A stretch of DNA of 64,000 bases from Leuctra nigra (GCA_934045905.1 OW203768.1:36981060-37045059); one strand, 5' to 3'; counted from the stretch's first letter, positions 10,246 through 22,558 are shown. Numbers and translations: made by a program. Notes: a model not told the origin generated them from the letters alone.

Positions 10246-13200
10246 TGAGTCATTCGAGATCGTCGTGCATGCGTCATGTAACGCGTTGATAAGTGAGTCA
10301 TTCGAGATCGTCGTGCATGCGTCATGTAACGCGTTGATAAGTGAGTCATTCGAGATCGTCGTGCATGCGTCATGTAACGCGTTGATAAGTGAGTCATTCG
10401 AGATCGTCGTGCATGCGTCATGTAACGCGTTGATAAGTGAGTCATTCGAGATCGTCGTGCATGCGTCATGTAACGCGTTGATAAGTGAGTCATTCGAGAT
10501 CGTCGTGCATGCGTCATGTAACGCGTTGATAAGTGAGTCATTCGAGATCGTCGTGCATGCGTCATGTAACGCGTTGATAAGTGAGTCATTCGAGATCGTC
10601 GTGCATGCGTCATGTAACGCGTTGATAAGTGAGTCATTCGAGATCGTCGTGCATACGTCATGTAACGCGTTGATAAGTGAGTCATTCGAGATCGTCGTGC
10701 ATACGTCATGTAACGCGTTGATAAGTGAGTCATTCGAGATCGTCGTGCATGCGTCATGTAACGCGTTGATAAGTGAGTCATTCGAGATCGTCGTGCATGC
10801 GTCATGTAACGCGTTGATAAGTGAGTCATTCGAGATCGTCGTGCATGCGTCATGTAACGCGTTGATAAGTGAGTCATTCGAGATCGTCGTGCATGCGTCA
10901 TGTAACGCGTTGATAAGTGAGTCATTCGAGATCGTCGTGCATGCGTCATGTAACGCGTTGATAAGTGAGTCATTCGAGATCGTCGTGCATGCGTCATGTA
11001 ACGCGTTGATAAGTGAGTCATTCGAGATCGTCGTGCATGCGTCATGTAACGCGTTGATAAGTGAGTCATTCGAGATCGTCGTGCATGCGTCATGTAACGC
11101 GTTGATAAGTGAGTCATTCGAGATCGTCGTGCATGCGTCATGTAACGCGTTGTTAAGTGAGTCATTCGAGATCGTCGTGCATGCGTCATGTAACGCGTTG
11201 ATAAGTGAGTCATTCGAGATCGTCGTGCATGCGTCATGTAACGCGTTGATAAGTGAGTCATTCGAGATCGTCGTGCATACGTCATGTAACGCGTTGATAA
11301 GTGAGTCATTCGAGATCGTCGTGCATGCGTCATGTAACGCGTTGATAAGTGAGTCATTCGAGATCGTCGTGCATGCGTCATGTAACGCGTTGATAAGTGA
11401 GTCATTCGAGATTTTCGTGCATGCGTCATGTAACGCGTTGATAAGTGAGTCATTCGAGATCGTCGTGCATGCGTCATGTAACGCGTTGATAAGTGAGTCA
11501 TTCGAGATCGTCGTGCATACGTCATGTAACGCGTTGATAAGTGAGTCATTCGAGATCGTCGTGCATACGTCATGTAACGCGTTGATAAGTGAGTCATTCG
11601 AGATCGTCGTGCATACGTCATGTAACGCGTTGATAAGTGAGTCATTCGAGATCGTCGTGCATGCGTCATGTAACGCGTTGATAAGTGAGTCATTCGAGAT
11701 CGTCGTGCATACGTCATGTAACGCGTTGATTTGTGAGTCATTCGAGATCGTCGTGCATGCGTCATGTAACGCGTTGATAAGTGAGTCATTCGAGATCGTC
11801 GTGCATGCGTCATGTAACGCGTTGATAAGTGAGTCATTCGAGATCGTCGTGCATGCGTCATGTAACGCGTTGATATGTGAGTCATTCGAGATCGTCGTGC
11901 ATATGTCATGTAACGCGTTGATAAGTGAGTCATTCGAGATCGTCGTGCATGCGTCATGTAACGCGTTGATAAGTGAGTCATTCGAGATCGTCGTGCATGC
12001 GTCATGTAACGCGTTGATAAGTGAGTCATTCGAGATCGTCGTGCATGCGTCATGTAACGCGTTGATAAGTGAGTCATTCGAGATCGTCGTGCATGCGTCA
12101 TGTAACGCGTTGATAAGTGAGTCATTCGAGATCGTCGTGCATGCGTCATGTAACGCGTTGATAAGTGAGTCATTCGAGATCGTCGTGCATGCGTCATGTA
12201 ACGCGTTGATACGTGAGTCATTCGAGATCGTCGTGCATGCGTCATGTAACGCGTTGATAAGTGAGTCATTCGAGATCGTCGTGCATGCGTCATGTAACGC
12301 GTTGATAAGGAGTCATTCGAGATCGTCGTGCATGCGTCATGTAACGCGTTGATAAGTGAGTCATTCGAGATCGTCGTGCATGCGTCATGTAACGCGTTGA
12401 TAAGTGAGTCATTCGAGATCGTCGTGCATGCGTCATGTAACGCGTTGATAAGTGAGTCATTCGAGATCGTCGTGCATGCGTCATGTAACGCGTTGATAAG
12501 TGAGTCATTCGAGATCGTCGTGCATGCGTCATGTAACGCGTTGATAAGTGAGTCATTCGAGATCGTCGTGCATGCGTCATGTAACGCGTTGTTAAGTGAG
12601 TCATTCGAGATCGTCGTGCATGCGTCATGTAACGCGTTGATAAGTGAGTCATTCGAGATCGTCGTGCATGCGTCATGTAACGCGTTGATAAGTGAGTCAT
12701 TCGAGATCGTCGTGCATGCGTCATGTAACGCGTTGATAAGTGAGTCATTCGAGATCGTCGTGCATGCGTCATGTAACGCGTTGATAAGTGAGTCATTCGA
12801 GATCGTCGTGCATACGTCATGTAACGCGTTGATAAGTGAGTCATTCGAGATCGTCGTGCATTCGTCATGTAACGCGTTGATAAGTGAGTCATTCGAGATC
12901 GTCGTGCATACGTCATGTAACGCGTTGATAAGTGAGTCATTTGAGATCGTCGTGCATGCGTCATGTAACGCGTTGATAAGTGAGTCATTCGAGATCGTCG
13001 TGCATGCGTCATGTAACGCGTTGATAAGTGAGTCATTCGAGATCGTCGTGCATACGTCATGTAACGCGTTGATAAGTGAGTCATTCGAGATCGTCGTGCA
13101 TGCGTCATGTAACGCGTTGATAAGTGAGTCATTCGAGATCGTCGTGCATGCGTCATGTAACGCGTTGATAAGTGAGTCATTCGAGATCGTCGTGCATACG

Positions 13201-14743
13201 TCATGTAACGCGTTGATAAGTGAGTCATTCGAGATCGTCGTGCATACGTCATGTAACGCGTTGATAAGTGAGTCATTCGAGATCGTCGTGCATGCGTCAT
13301 GTAACGCGTTGATAAGTGAGTCATTCGAGATCGTCGTGCATACGTCATGTAACGCGTTGATAAGTGAGTCATTCGAGATCGTCGTGCATACGTCATGTAA
13401 CGCGTTGATAAGTGAGTCATTCGAGATCGTCGTGCATACGTCATGTAACGCGTTGATAAGTGAGTCATTCGAGATCGTCGTGCATACGTCATGTAACGCG
13501 TTGATAAGTGAGTCATTCGAGATCGTCGTGCATGCGTCATGTAACGCGTTAATAAGTGAGTCATTCGAGATCGTCGTGCATACGTCATGTAACGCGTTGA
13601 TAAGTGAGTCATTCGAGATCGTCGTGCATGCGTCATGTAACGCGTAGATAAGTGAGTCATTCGAGATCGTCGTGCATGCGTCATGTAACGCGTTGATAAG
13701 TGAGTCATTCGAGATCGTCGTGCATGCGTCATGTAACGCGTTGATAAGTGAGTCATTCGAGATCGTCGTGCATACGTCATGTAACGCGTTGATAAGTGAG
13801 TCATTCGAGATCGTCGTGCATGCGTCATGTAACGCGTTGATAAGTGAGTCATTCGAGATCGTTGTGCATGCGTCATGTAACGCGTTGATAAGTGAGTCAT
13901 TCGAGATCGTCGTGCATGCGTCATGTAACGCGTTGATAAGTGAGTCATTCGAGATCGTCGTGCATGCGTCATGTAACGCGTTGATAAGTGAGTCATTCGA
14001 GATCGTCGTGCATGCGTCATGTAACGCGTTGATAAGTGAGTCATTCGAGATCGTCGTGCATGCGTCATGTAACGCGTTGATAAGTGAGTCATTCGAGATC
14101 GTCGTGCATGCGTCATGTAACGCGTTGATAAGTGAGTCATTCGAGATCGTCGTGCATACGTCATGTAACGCGTTGATAAGTGAGTCATTCGAGATCGTCG
14201 TGCATACGTCATGTAACGCGTTGATAAGTGAGTCATTCGAGATCGTCGTGCATGCGTCATGTAACGCGTTGATAAGTGAGTCATTCGAGATCGTCGTGCA
14301 TGCGTCATGTAACGCGTTGATATGTGAGTCATTCGAGATCGTCGTGCATGCGTCATGTAACGCGTTGATAAGTGAGTCATTCGAGATCGTCGTGCATGCG
14401 TCATGTAACGCGTTGATATGTGAGTCATTCGAGATCGTCGTGCATGCGTCATGTAACGCGTTGATAAGTGAGTCATTCGAGATCGTCGTGCATGCGTCAT
14501 GTAACGCGTTGATATGTGAGTCATTCGAGATCGTCGTGCATGCGTCATGTAACGCGTTGATAAGTGAGTCATTCGAGATCGTCGTGCATGCGTCATGTAA
14601 CGCGTTGATAAGTGAGTCATTCGAGATCGTCGTGCATGCGTCATGTAACGCGTTGATATGTGAGTCATTTGAGATCGTCGTGCATGCGTCATGTAACGCG
14701 TTGATAAGTGAGTCATTCGAGATCGTCGTGCATACGTCATGTA
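10246..14743. repeat. 48-bp satellite array, about 93.7 units
   Basis: The unit starts TGAGTCATTCGAGATCGTCG, continues TGCATGCGTCATGTAACGCG and ends TTGATAAG, 48 bases. Counting from the first TGAGTCA to the last gives 93 whole periods plus 35 bases, with one 1-base deletion near 12309. Variation is confined to a few positions: GCATG/GCATA before CGTCAT, GATAAG/GATATG, and rare single changes such as TTCG/TTTG. Each unit holds six CpG, a TGAGTCA AP-1 type site and an AACGCGTT palindrome. Because 48 is divisible by three and the unit has few stops, long frames appear on both strands. They read a 16-residue repeat and are not considered genes. Confidence 0.95.
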
Positions 14744-14748
14744 TCTCA

Positions 14749-14960
14749 AAGAGGGGTTGGGGGGGGGGGGGGGGGTCTGGCAATTTGCCTCCCTCACCGA
14801 GCCCAGAGACATAACAATTTTACAGAAACAAAATTATTAAATATATGTTTTCATTAAAACGATCTAGCACATTGTCAAAACATCAGGGGCGTAGGATGGG
14901 AGGATGGATGGGGTCGGGGTGACTATCCCTTCCCCCCCCCCCCCCCCCCCAATCGAGCAG
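14749..14960. repeat. G-rich and C-rich homopolymer tracts
   Basis: A run of G (about 14758-14775) and a run of C (about 14933-14950) bracket 150 bp of AT-rich sequence. CAGGGGCGTAGGATGGGAGG at 14882 resembles the terminus of the hAT-like MITE found at 36464-36888, so this is probably a decayed relative. Confidence 0.6.
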
Positions 14961-15259
14961 GCACAATACATTCTCCATACAAAATAAGGTTTAATGTCCA
15001 AGAATCACCATAATTGTTTTAATTCTAAAAAACCGCTCGCGGGTAATAATAGGAAGTTATTTGTTGTAATTTGAGCAGTAATTTTATCCCAAAATCGATT
15101 TCAAAATGGTAATATTCGAAAAAATTCCTCGCGGGGCAACAATTGGAGAGTTTTTGCTACTGTTTGTGCATAGGCTATTGCATATCACGTGACTTTATTT
15201 CTCTACATCCGTTCAACATTGCCACGTGATCAACTTGGAGTGATTTGGAGTCGAATCTA

Positions 15260-15425
15260 GTGTCGAATAAATGAAAATACAAACATCCGTGTTGGATCAC
15301 AAAACCCAATCTTTTGAATTGGGGCATATTGGGCTTATTTGTTGACGCGGCAAGTTTGATTTAACCCGTAAATTATGGTGACGTCACACGCCCAACTTGA
15401 CCCAATTGTGGAACGCACTCGATGT
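15260..15425. repeat. Dispersed repeat, direct partner at 31381-31560
   Basis: Shared blocks include GGCAAGTTTGATTTAACCCG and GACGTCACACGCCCA, together with the GAATAAATGAAAATACA region and TTGGATCA. Roughly 75-80 percent similar by eye. No coding potential; class unknown. The surrounding 14960-15260 and 15425-15620 show nothing I can name. Confidence 0.6.
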
Positions 15426-15619
15426 AATCTTATTTTGATCCAGCATGAATCCAGCACTGATATTTACTTCTTCCGTATTATTTTGTCCAACCAATTGTTT
15501 ATACATTTGATTAGTTTGGACTCGGCACAAAATGTAAAACGTTGATTTTGTGCACATTGTTCTTAATTCAGCTTTAATGAATAGGTCTGGGGGTTTAATG
15601 GGACACAGGCGGTCTTCAT

Positions 15620-15756
15620 ACTTAGGGCCGGTCTTTCAATGCCTTGCTCACTTTTAAAGGACTATATTGCCATGGCAACAACCAATGGAAATCCTCGAAT
15701 GACCGATTAAAACTTAACTACTGGCTTAGCAGACTATTGAATGACCGGTCCTTAGT
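15620..15756. mobile_element. Short MITE (about 137 bp)
   Basis: Inverted ends ACTTAGGGCCGGTCTTTCAA and the complement ending TTGAATGACCGGTCCTTAGT. No coding capacity. It sits directly beside the GAGCGAGCGAAGCGAGCG repeat. Confidence 0.65.
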
Positions 15757-17820
15757 GTTATTGAGCGAGCGAAGCGAGCGTCTCTTTATGGCTCTTTTGG
15801 CACAGACCATTTTTTTTTTTTTTTTTTCTGTTACCTGGCTGTATACAGGTCAGAGTTTTTCTTCGATCGAGCTGAAATTTTGCACACATGTGGAGACAAC
15901 CTTTTCTACCTCAATTTTTTTTGAAATCTATTCATTGGCTAAAATTTAAATAAACATCTACTGATGGTAGGTTGGAAAATGTAACTGGTCTTCGATAAAT
16001 CTGATCGAACTCATATTTTGGCTATACAGGTCAGAGTTTTTCTTTGATCGAGCTGAAATTTTGCACACATGTAAAACCAACCTTCTCTGTTTGCATACCA
16101 TAACTTTTTTTGAAATCCATTCATTGGTTAAAATTTAAATAAATATCTCCTGATAGGCTGAAAAATGAAACGGTCTTCGATAATTCTGATCAAACTCATA
16201 TTTTGCATGATCATAAAGACCAATATTGTCTCTTATCAAGCGAGCGTAGCGAGCGACTCCACTTGAAACTTATGGCTCGAATCTCTGTTTTTTTTTTTAT
16301 CTGTCTGTCTGTGTATTTCGCATTACATTTTAAACGAAGTCATGGATCTGGCCAATTTTTTTCACAAAAGATTCATTACTATCCACTGCAGAAACCTAAT
16401 GATTTTCAGCAAAATCGATCCATTAATTTCATCGGAAACTTGATTTGTAGTTAGTAGTAAGTACTTGGCTTGGCAATATGAAAGAAACGTCAACTCTGTG
16501 TGCCAATAAAACTGGAATTGGTTGACCGATCATCACCAAATTTTGCAATGCCATTGGCACCAGCATTATAAGTGTATTTTGACAAACCTTTAATGAACTT
16601 TAAGAGTAATATACATTTTACTGACATTTGTATGCTTAATTTGTAATTGCCTGTAGCTATACACGACCGTTTGACCAAACAAATAGTCTTCTGTAAATCT
16701 GATTAAACTCATATTTTGCATGATCATTAAGACCAACATTATCTCTTATTTTACAAATTTTCAGCCCAATCAGTCAAGAACACAATGCACTTATTGACAT
16801 TTTTGATAACTGTCAGAAATGACATATCAAATGAATGTTTCCACTGCTAATGGATCTGATTTGCTTTATGTAGGAAACAAAGTGTATAGATTGCTGTTCT
16901 AAAGTTTCAATATTTCAATATTTCAATAGGCCATTTAAAGCCCCATTTACACGGTGCAATTTCTTGAACAACTTCTGTGCCACAGTGGTTCTGCTCGTGC
17001 GCAGTGTCACTTTTGAGATGAAAAAGTGACTCTGCACATGTGCAGAACTTTTGTGGCACAGAAGTTGTTAACGCATGCGCAGATCCCTATTTTTGGTGTC
17101 GTGACGTCACTCCACCCACAGCATTCTCGAAAACACGTTCATTTTTAACATACACACCAAATAGACACTACACACTAGACGGCTGTGGACCTGTCAGTTT
17201 TTTAATCATGCGCACTGACTTTCTTAAATGACCTATTCAATGTGGATGTATATATGTTTCTGTGCGTTTGGTACGGAATACCTGTTGAAGAATTTACACG
17301 TACGTATACCAGTGCTCGCTCATCAACGCGTTACACTGAGCGTTTTCCTAGTTTTACAAAATTTCATCCACTTTGGGGTGTATTTCATGTATTGGCATTT
17401 TTAATATCTGTCAGTAATGAAGTACGAAATGAATGTTTTCCAGTGCCAATAGACCATTTTAAATATTATCTCGGTGGTTCGGCTTTTTAAGAAAAATCAT
17501 ATGCAGTTTGATTTCCAGACACCTTAGTCCCTGTTTCAACAATAGGTAAAACAGGGACTAAGGTGTCTGGAAATAATACTGCATATGATTTTCTTAGAAA
17601 GCAGAGCCACCGATATAATATTTAAAATGGTCTCCAGGTGCTTAGATGCTATTTTAAAGTTTCGATGAAAAGCATATTATACTTTTAAGTTGATATCATT
17701 ATCAATTCAATATGGATGTATATGTTTTCTGTGCGTTGTGTACGTATTTCCAGTTCGAGAATTTGCACGTACCCGTGCTCGCTCATCAACGCGTTACACT
17801 GAGCGTTCGTCTAGTATATT
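15757..17820. repeat. Composite dispersed repeat with AGCGAGCGAAGCGAGCG and CTCATCAACGCGTTACACTG ends
   Basis: The region begins with GAGCGAGCGAAGCGAGCG, recurs with AAGCGAGCGTAGCGAGCGAC at 16238, and closes with the terminus GCTCATCAACGCGTTACACT at about 17312 and again at 17780. A related inverted copy occupies 50550-51380. Inside, 15838-16021 and 16022-16205 are direct repeats of about 184 bp starting TACAGGTCAGAGTTTTTCTT. Small open frames here have no recognisable domains. Confidence 0.6.
17451..17632. repeat. Long hairpin (arms about 84 bp)
   Basis: The two arms face each other across 13 bp (CAACAATAGGTAA). The inner 19 bases, ACACCTTAGTCCCTGTTTC-type, are perfectly complementary; the outer parts carrying CATATGCAGT and CCATTTTAAATATTAT match with few changes. 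Confidence 0.75.
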
Positions 17821-17906
17821 TTATTAACCAACTTAATTTATCTTTCACATTTACCTTTTTCTTCCCCTTCCTCTACCTACTCACTCTCTCCCTCCAGCTA
17901 TTGGTT

Positions 17907-17983
17907 GTCGCGTAGAGCGAGAACTGAAAAGACAAAGAGTTGCTTATGGGAGAAGCAGCTATTCTACTGAGATGATCCGCTGT
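17907..17983. repeat. Inverted partner of 23318-23397
   Basis: About 75 bp including GACAAAGAGTTGCTTATGGG recurs in reverse complement just upstream of the FAR exon array, at roughly 85-90 percent identity by eye. Class unknown. Confidence 0.6.
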
Positions 17984-17999
17984 GCAGTCGGATGCGCAT

Positions 18000-19894
18000 C
18001 TAGTGGAGCGGTCGCTCCACACAGCCAAGTCGTACCGTACACTCACAGTCACTCAACATACCGTAAATGCCTACCCCATAAAAAACACTCCGTGTAAAAA
18101 TACCAGCCAAGTCTCTTCAACTTAAAAAAAATAATGAAATCTAAAAATTCTGCACTGAAAGGTAGTGATATCAAAAAATTAGCCAAGTCAAAACTTTATT
18201 TGAAAATCAAAAAATACTTGGCGCATCGTGTACATAAATAGCTTGGAAGTATAAGCCAATTATAAATTATACATGAAATATACATATACATAGTATACCT
18301 ATAATGCCCTAAAAAAACGATGCGCCAAGTATTTTTTGATTTTCAAATAAAGTTTTGACTTGGCTAATTTTTTGATATCACTACTTTTCAGTGCAGAATT
18401 TTTAGATTTCATTATTTTTTTTAAGTTGAAGAGACTTGGCTGGTATTTTTACACGGAGTGTTTTTTATGGGGATATCACTACTTTTTTTAGTTTATTCTT
18501 ACAACTTACGTGTGACACATATCACATGAACAATTACTAAATCCTTTAAAAAAAAATACCCTTTACAATTTGGTTATTCTCATGAAAAAAACAAAGGTTT
18601 CATTCCAATCGGTCAACCCAGTTCCGAGATATGGCAACACGTCGGTTTTCAAAATGGCCGCTGAACTTTCTGCACTGCCACATAGAATTTATAACTATAA
18701 ATGATGTGTATCATTTTTAGCTTTCTGAATATGTATTTATTGTATAGGAGGGGATTATAATGATTTATAAATTTGAATGACGTCATTTCCGGCCTCATAA
18801 ATAGGAAAATTCTAGTTTGACTGTTCCTATTCCATAGAGATGTCCTTCCGAATCGTTTGGCACTAGTTTCATACCGATCTGTCAACCAGTTTTCGAGATA
18901 TTACGTCGTTTCTTCCGATTTCAAAATGGCTGCTGAAATCACTGACCTCTTGAATTATAATTTAAACATGATTTCATTTTATTATAAGCAGTCTCAAATA
19001 GTATATTTATTGCATCAAAATGTAAATTTGTGCGATTTTTAAAATGTGTGACGTCATTTCCGGTTTCAGTATGGGAAACTGCAAATATTATTGATGATAA
19101 TACATAAAGTTGACCGTCTAAATTGTTTAGCGTTGGTTTCGTTTAAATCTATTAAGACGTTATTAAGATATGATGTCATTTCTGGTTTCAAAATGGCGGC
19201 TTCCGGTTGGTTTTATATCAAGTCAAATAATATCACAAAAGAACATACGTTACATAAATATCAAAATAATTGGATCAAATTTGTTGCCGAAATGCCAATC
19301 GATGAATTAAATTTCATGACGTCATTTCCGGTTTCGTTAACATAAATTTTAGTCTGTTGCTATTGATTATCCATATAGATGACCGTCCGAATCGTTTGGC
19401 GCTATTTTCGTTCCAATCGGTCTAGCCGTTGTTGAGATATGACGTCACTTCCGGTTTCAAAATGGCGGCACAAAAAATTTATGGGGTGAAGGTTAAATCA
19501 GACGCCAAAAGTGCACACGTGGTAAAAATGTGAGATCAATCGGTTCAGCCGTTTAGGCTGTGGCCTGTTTACCGGATTTTAGCTCCAACCTACTACTACT
19601 ACTACTGAGATTATTACTGATTATTATTATGAAAACCGCCCTAAAACACTGTTTTCACGGCCCTCTAGCGTGCAAAGGGCGTAACCTATTGTTCCCAAAT
19701 TTGGTATATGTTGTAGGGTGGGCCATAGCTCGAAATTAAGATATATCGCAACAATGTGAGATTTCCCAATTTTAAGATCCAGTAGGCCGAAAATGCCACT
19801 TTGATGCTTACAGTAAAAGTGGGTTTGCTCCAGCCTTTATTTGAGAGTGTGCGCGCCGTACGACTTGGCTGGCGTGGAGCGACCGCTCCACTAG
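18000..19894. mobile_element. Non-autonomous DNA transposon with terminal hairpin GTGGAGCGGTCGCTCCAC
   Basis: Both ends begin with CTAG followed by an 18-base self-complementary hairpin, then CAGCCAAGTCGTAC, in opposite orientation. The interior holds a foldback module (18075-18472) and several spaced blocks with CGGTCTAGCCGTT-like, TGACGTCA(C/T)TTCCGG and CAAAATGGC(G/C)GC motifs. There is no transposase frame. The right end of the relative at 55756-59552 is homologous over more than 1 kb. Confidence 0.65.
18075..18472. mobile_element. Foldback module, CACTCCGTGT family (155-bp arms)
   Basis: Arms 18075-18229 and 18318-18472 are inverted copies, nearly perfect. Each arm runs ACACTCCGTGTAAAAA, then CCAGCCAAGTCT, TAGTGATATCA, TAGCCAAGTC and ACTTGGCGCATCGT. 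The repeated GCCAAGT blocks look like subterminal binding motifs. Other members: 21486-22558 and 58270-58624. Confidence 0.8.
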
Positions 19895-20110
19895 ATATAA
19901 ACCGAGGAGCAGACCAACTACTTTTACTGTAAGCAACAACATGGCATTTTCGGCCTACTGGATCTCAGCAATGGAAAATCTCACATTGTTGTGAAATGTC
20001 TTAATTTTGAGCTATGGCCCACCTGACAACATATACATTACGCGACTACAACCAGTCATGCCGTTTACGACCTAGAGGGGAAGTAAAAATCGTGAAATTA
20101 CACCGCTTTC
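19620..20110. repeat. Inverted repeat around a transposon end
   Basis: The block with GGGCCATAGCTCGAAATTAA, AACAATGTGAGAT and AGTAGGCCGAAAATGCCA at 19640-19830 recurs in reverse complement at 19915-20110. The centre is the right terminus of the preceding hairpin-ended element. A TTCTTC-rich simple repeat follows at 20106-20195. Confidence 0.65.
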
Positions 20111-20574
20111 TTCTTCTTCTTCTTCTCTCTTTCTTTATTTTCTTCTCTCTCCTTCTTTCTTCTCTTCTTTCTTCTTTTCTCTCTTCTTCTTCTTCACCGC
20201 CACCGCCTAAACGGCTGAACCGATCGACCTAAAATTTTTACCACATATGCACTTTTGGCGTCTGATGATACCTTGCCTCTTGTGATTTTTTGTGCCGCCA
20301 TTTTTAAACCGGAAGTGACGTCATATCCCAAAAACGTCTGGACCGATTGGAACGAAGATAGCGCCATTTGATTTAGATGGTGATCTATTTGAAGTATCAA
20401 TAATAAAAAAATTATTTTCTTATTTTCTAAACCGGAAGTGACGTCATAAATACGCAATATTTAACTTATTTCAACAAATTATACTTAAAATACATACATA
20501 ATTAACTTACATTGTAACATTGACAATACAAATTATAAATTCAAGGTTGCAGTGTACTCGGCCGCCATTCCTGA

Positions 20575-21330
20575 AACCGGAAGTGACGTCATATATCTAA
20601 AACGGCTGTACCTATTGCAACCAAATTTTGATTATATGTAGGACTAATAATTATGAATTAAAGACGATATTATTTTCGGCCGCCATTGTTAGAACCGGAA
20701 GTGACGTCATATATCGAAAACGGCTTTACCGATTACAACCAAATTTTGGAAATATGAAGGACTAATAATTATGAATTAAAGACGACATTATTTTCGGTCG
20801 CCATTGTTAAAACCGGAAGTGACGTCATATATCGAAAACGGCTGTACCGATTGTAACCAAATTTTGGAAATATAAAGGACTAATAATTATGAATCAAAGA
20901 CGACATTATTTTCGGCCGCCATTGTTAAAACAGGAAGTGACGTCATATATCGAAAACGGCTGAACCGATTGCAACCAAATTTTGGAAATATGAAGTACTA
21001 ATAATTTTGAATTAAAGACGACATTATTTTCGGCCGCCATTGTTAAAACCGGAAGTGACGTCATATATCGAAAACGGCTGTACCGATTGCAACAAAATTT
21101 TGGAAATATGTAGGACTAATTATTTTGAATTAAAGACGACATTATTTTCGGCCGTTATTGTTAAAACCGGAAGTGACGTCATATATCGAAAACGGCTGTA
21201 CCGATTGCCACAAAATTTTGGAAATATGTAGGACTTATAATTATGAATTCAAGACGACATTATTTTCGGCCGCTATTTCAAAACCGGAAGTGACGTCATA
21301 TATCGCAAACGGCTAGATCGATTGTAACGA
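20575..21330. repeat. 118-bp tandem array inside transposon sequence
   Basis: AACCGGAAGTGACGTCATAT recurs at about 20575, 20693, 20811, 20929, 21047, 21165 and 21282, giving a steady 118-bp period. Each unit then reads CGAAAACGGCTGTACCGATT, CAACCAAATTTTGGAAATAT, ACTAATAATT and ATTATTTTCGGCCGCCATTG. Two more diverged copies precede it (20310, 20432). Homologous spaced blocks occur in opposite orientation at 18600-19560 and 58790-59210. Confidence 0.9.
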
Positions 21331-21485
21331 AACTTAAGCTATTCTTCTTGGATAATCATTTTCATCATATACCAAACGCAAATTTTCTTAATAACCAAAT
21401 CGGCTGAGGCGTATTTTTTTAATGAAATTAGTCCCTGCCCGGACATGTGCTACAAGCAATATGAATAAACTAACAAAAGAAGTGA

Positions 21486-22558
21486 TATCCCAGAAAAAAA
21501 CACTCCGTGTAAAAAAGGCAGCCAAGTCTGTTTACTTTAAAAAAATTCAACACCGAAAAGGAGTGATATCAAAAAAGGAGCCAAGTCAATGACATTTCCA
21601 AATATTAAATCGTATTTTTGAAATAAAAGAATAAACACCGAGAAATACTTTACAAAAGGACTTAGCGCATCGTTTTTTTAAAGACATTTTCTATTCATAA
21701 GCATATGCCATTTATATACAACCGTCATTAAGAATTTTTAGAATAATAGGGACACATCTTTTAATTACATATTATATATACCTACTGTAAAATATTTTCT
21801 ATTTGAATATATACGCGATAAAACTTGTTGCCTATGTTTTCTATAAATACACAATAGTTATCTTCGTAATATTGTTTCGTGGTCAACATAATAATTAAGT
21901 CTCATGCCTTATACCTTCTCATCATGAAATACATTTCAATTAATCCACATTTTATAACAATTCATTTCACAAAGTACACAGTCACATTGTATTTCTATTA
22001 AAAAATTTAACTTTATACACTTGACACTTCAAAAATATATAATAGTGTTCCATACATAATTATTTGACAACGTTTTATGATTTCCTTCAGTCAAGATCAA
22101 ATTATGAAAAGATACCCTTCTAATATCACCATAATAACAGTGCTATAAGAATATGTATGAGCCAACGTCCTTGTTATTTAATTCTTCGCCCTTATATTAC
22201 TTATCTATTACAGCATGAAATCTTTCTACTATCGCCATTGACAAAACTATAATATAGCCATTACTCAAAGTAGCTTGAATCATTATAGATTCTGGCTCTA
22301 ATAGAAAGAGGAAAATGTACCTACTTTAAATTTCTTTCCACTTTTAGTATTGAATGAGGTCTTTAAAAAAACGATGCGCCAAGTCCTATTGTAAAGTATT
22401 TCTCGGTGTTTATTCTTTAATTTCAAAAATACGATTTAATATTTGGAAATGTCATTGACTTGGCTCCATTTTTGATATCACTCCTTTTCGGTGTTGAATT
22501 TTTTTAAAGTAACCAGACTTGGTTGCCTTTTTTACACGGAGTGTTTTTTTCTGGGATA
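21486..22558. mobile_element. Foldback element, CACTCCGTGT family, long version (200-bp arms)
   Basis: Arms 21486-21685 and 22359-22558 are inverted and close to identical, separated by about 670 bp of AT-rich sequence with no coding frame. Termini begin TATCCCAGAAAAAAACACTC. It has the same motif order as the smaller members of the family but a different loop. Confidence 0.85.

Noticed and set aside
10246..14743. CRISPR array
   Set aside because: Eukaryotic context, no unique spacers, uniform 48-bp head-to-tail units and no cas genes.
10014..14783. 1589-residue minus-strand frame and long plus-strand frames with 16-residue repeats
   Set aside because: They are forced by a 48-bp satellite unit without stops, occur on both strands, and one runs through the N gap.
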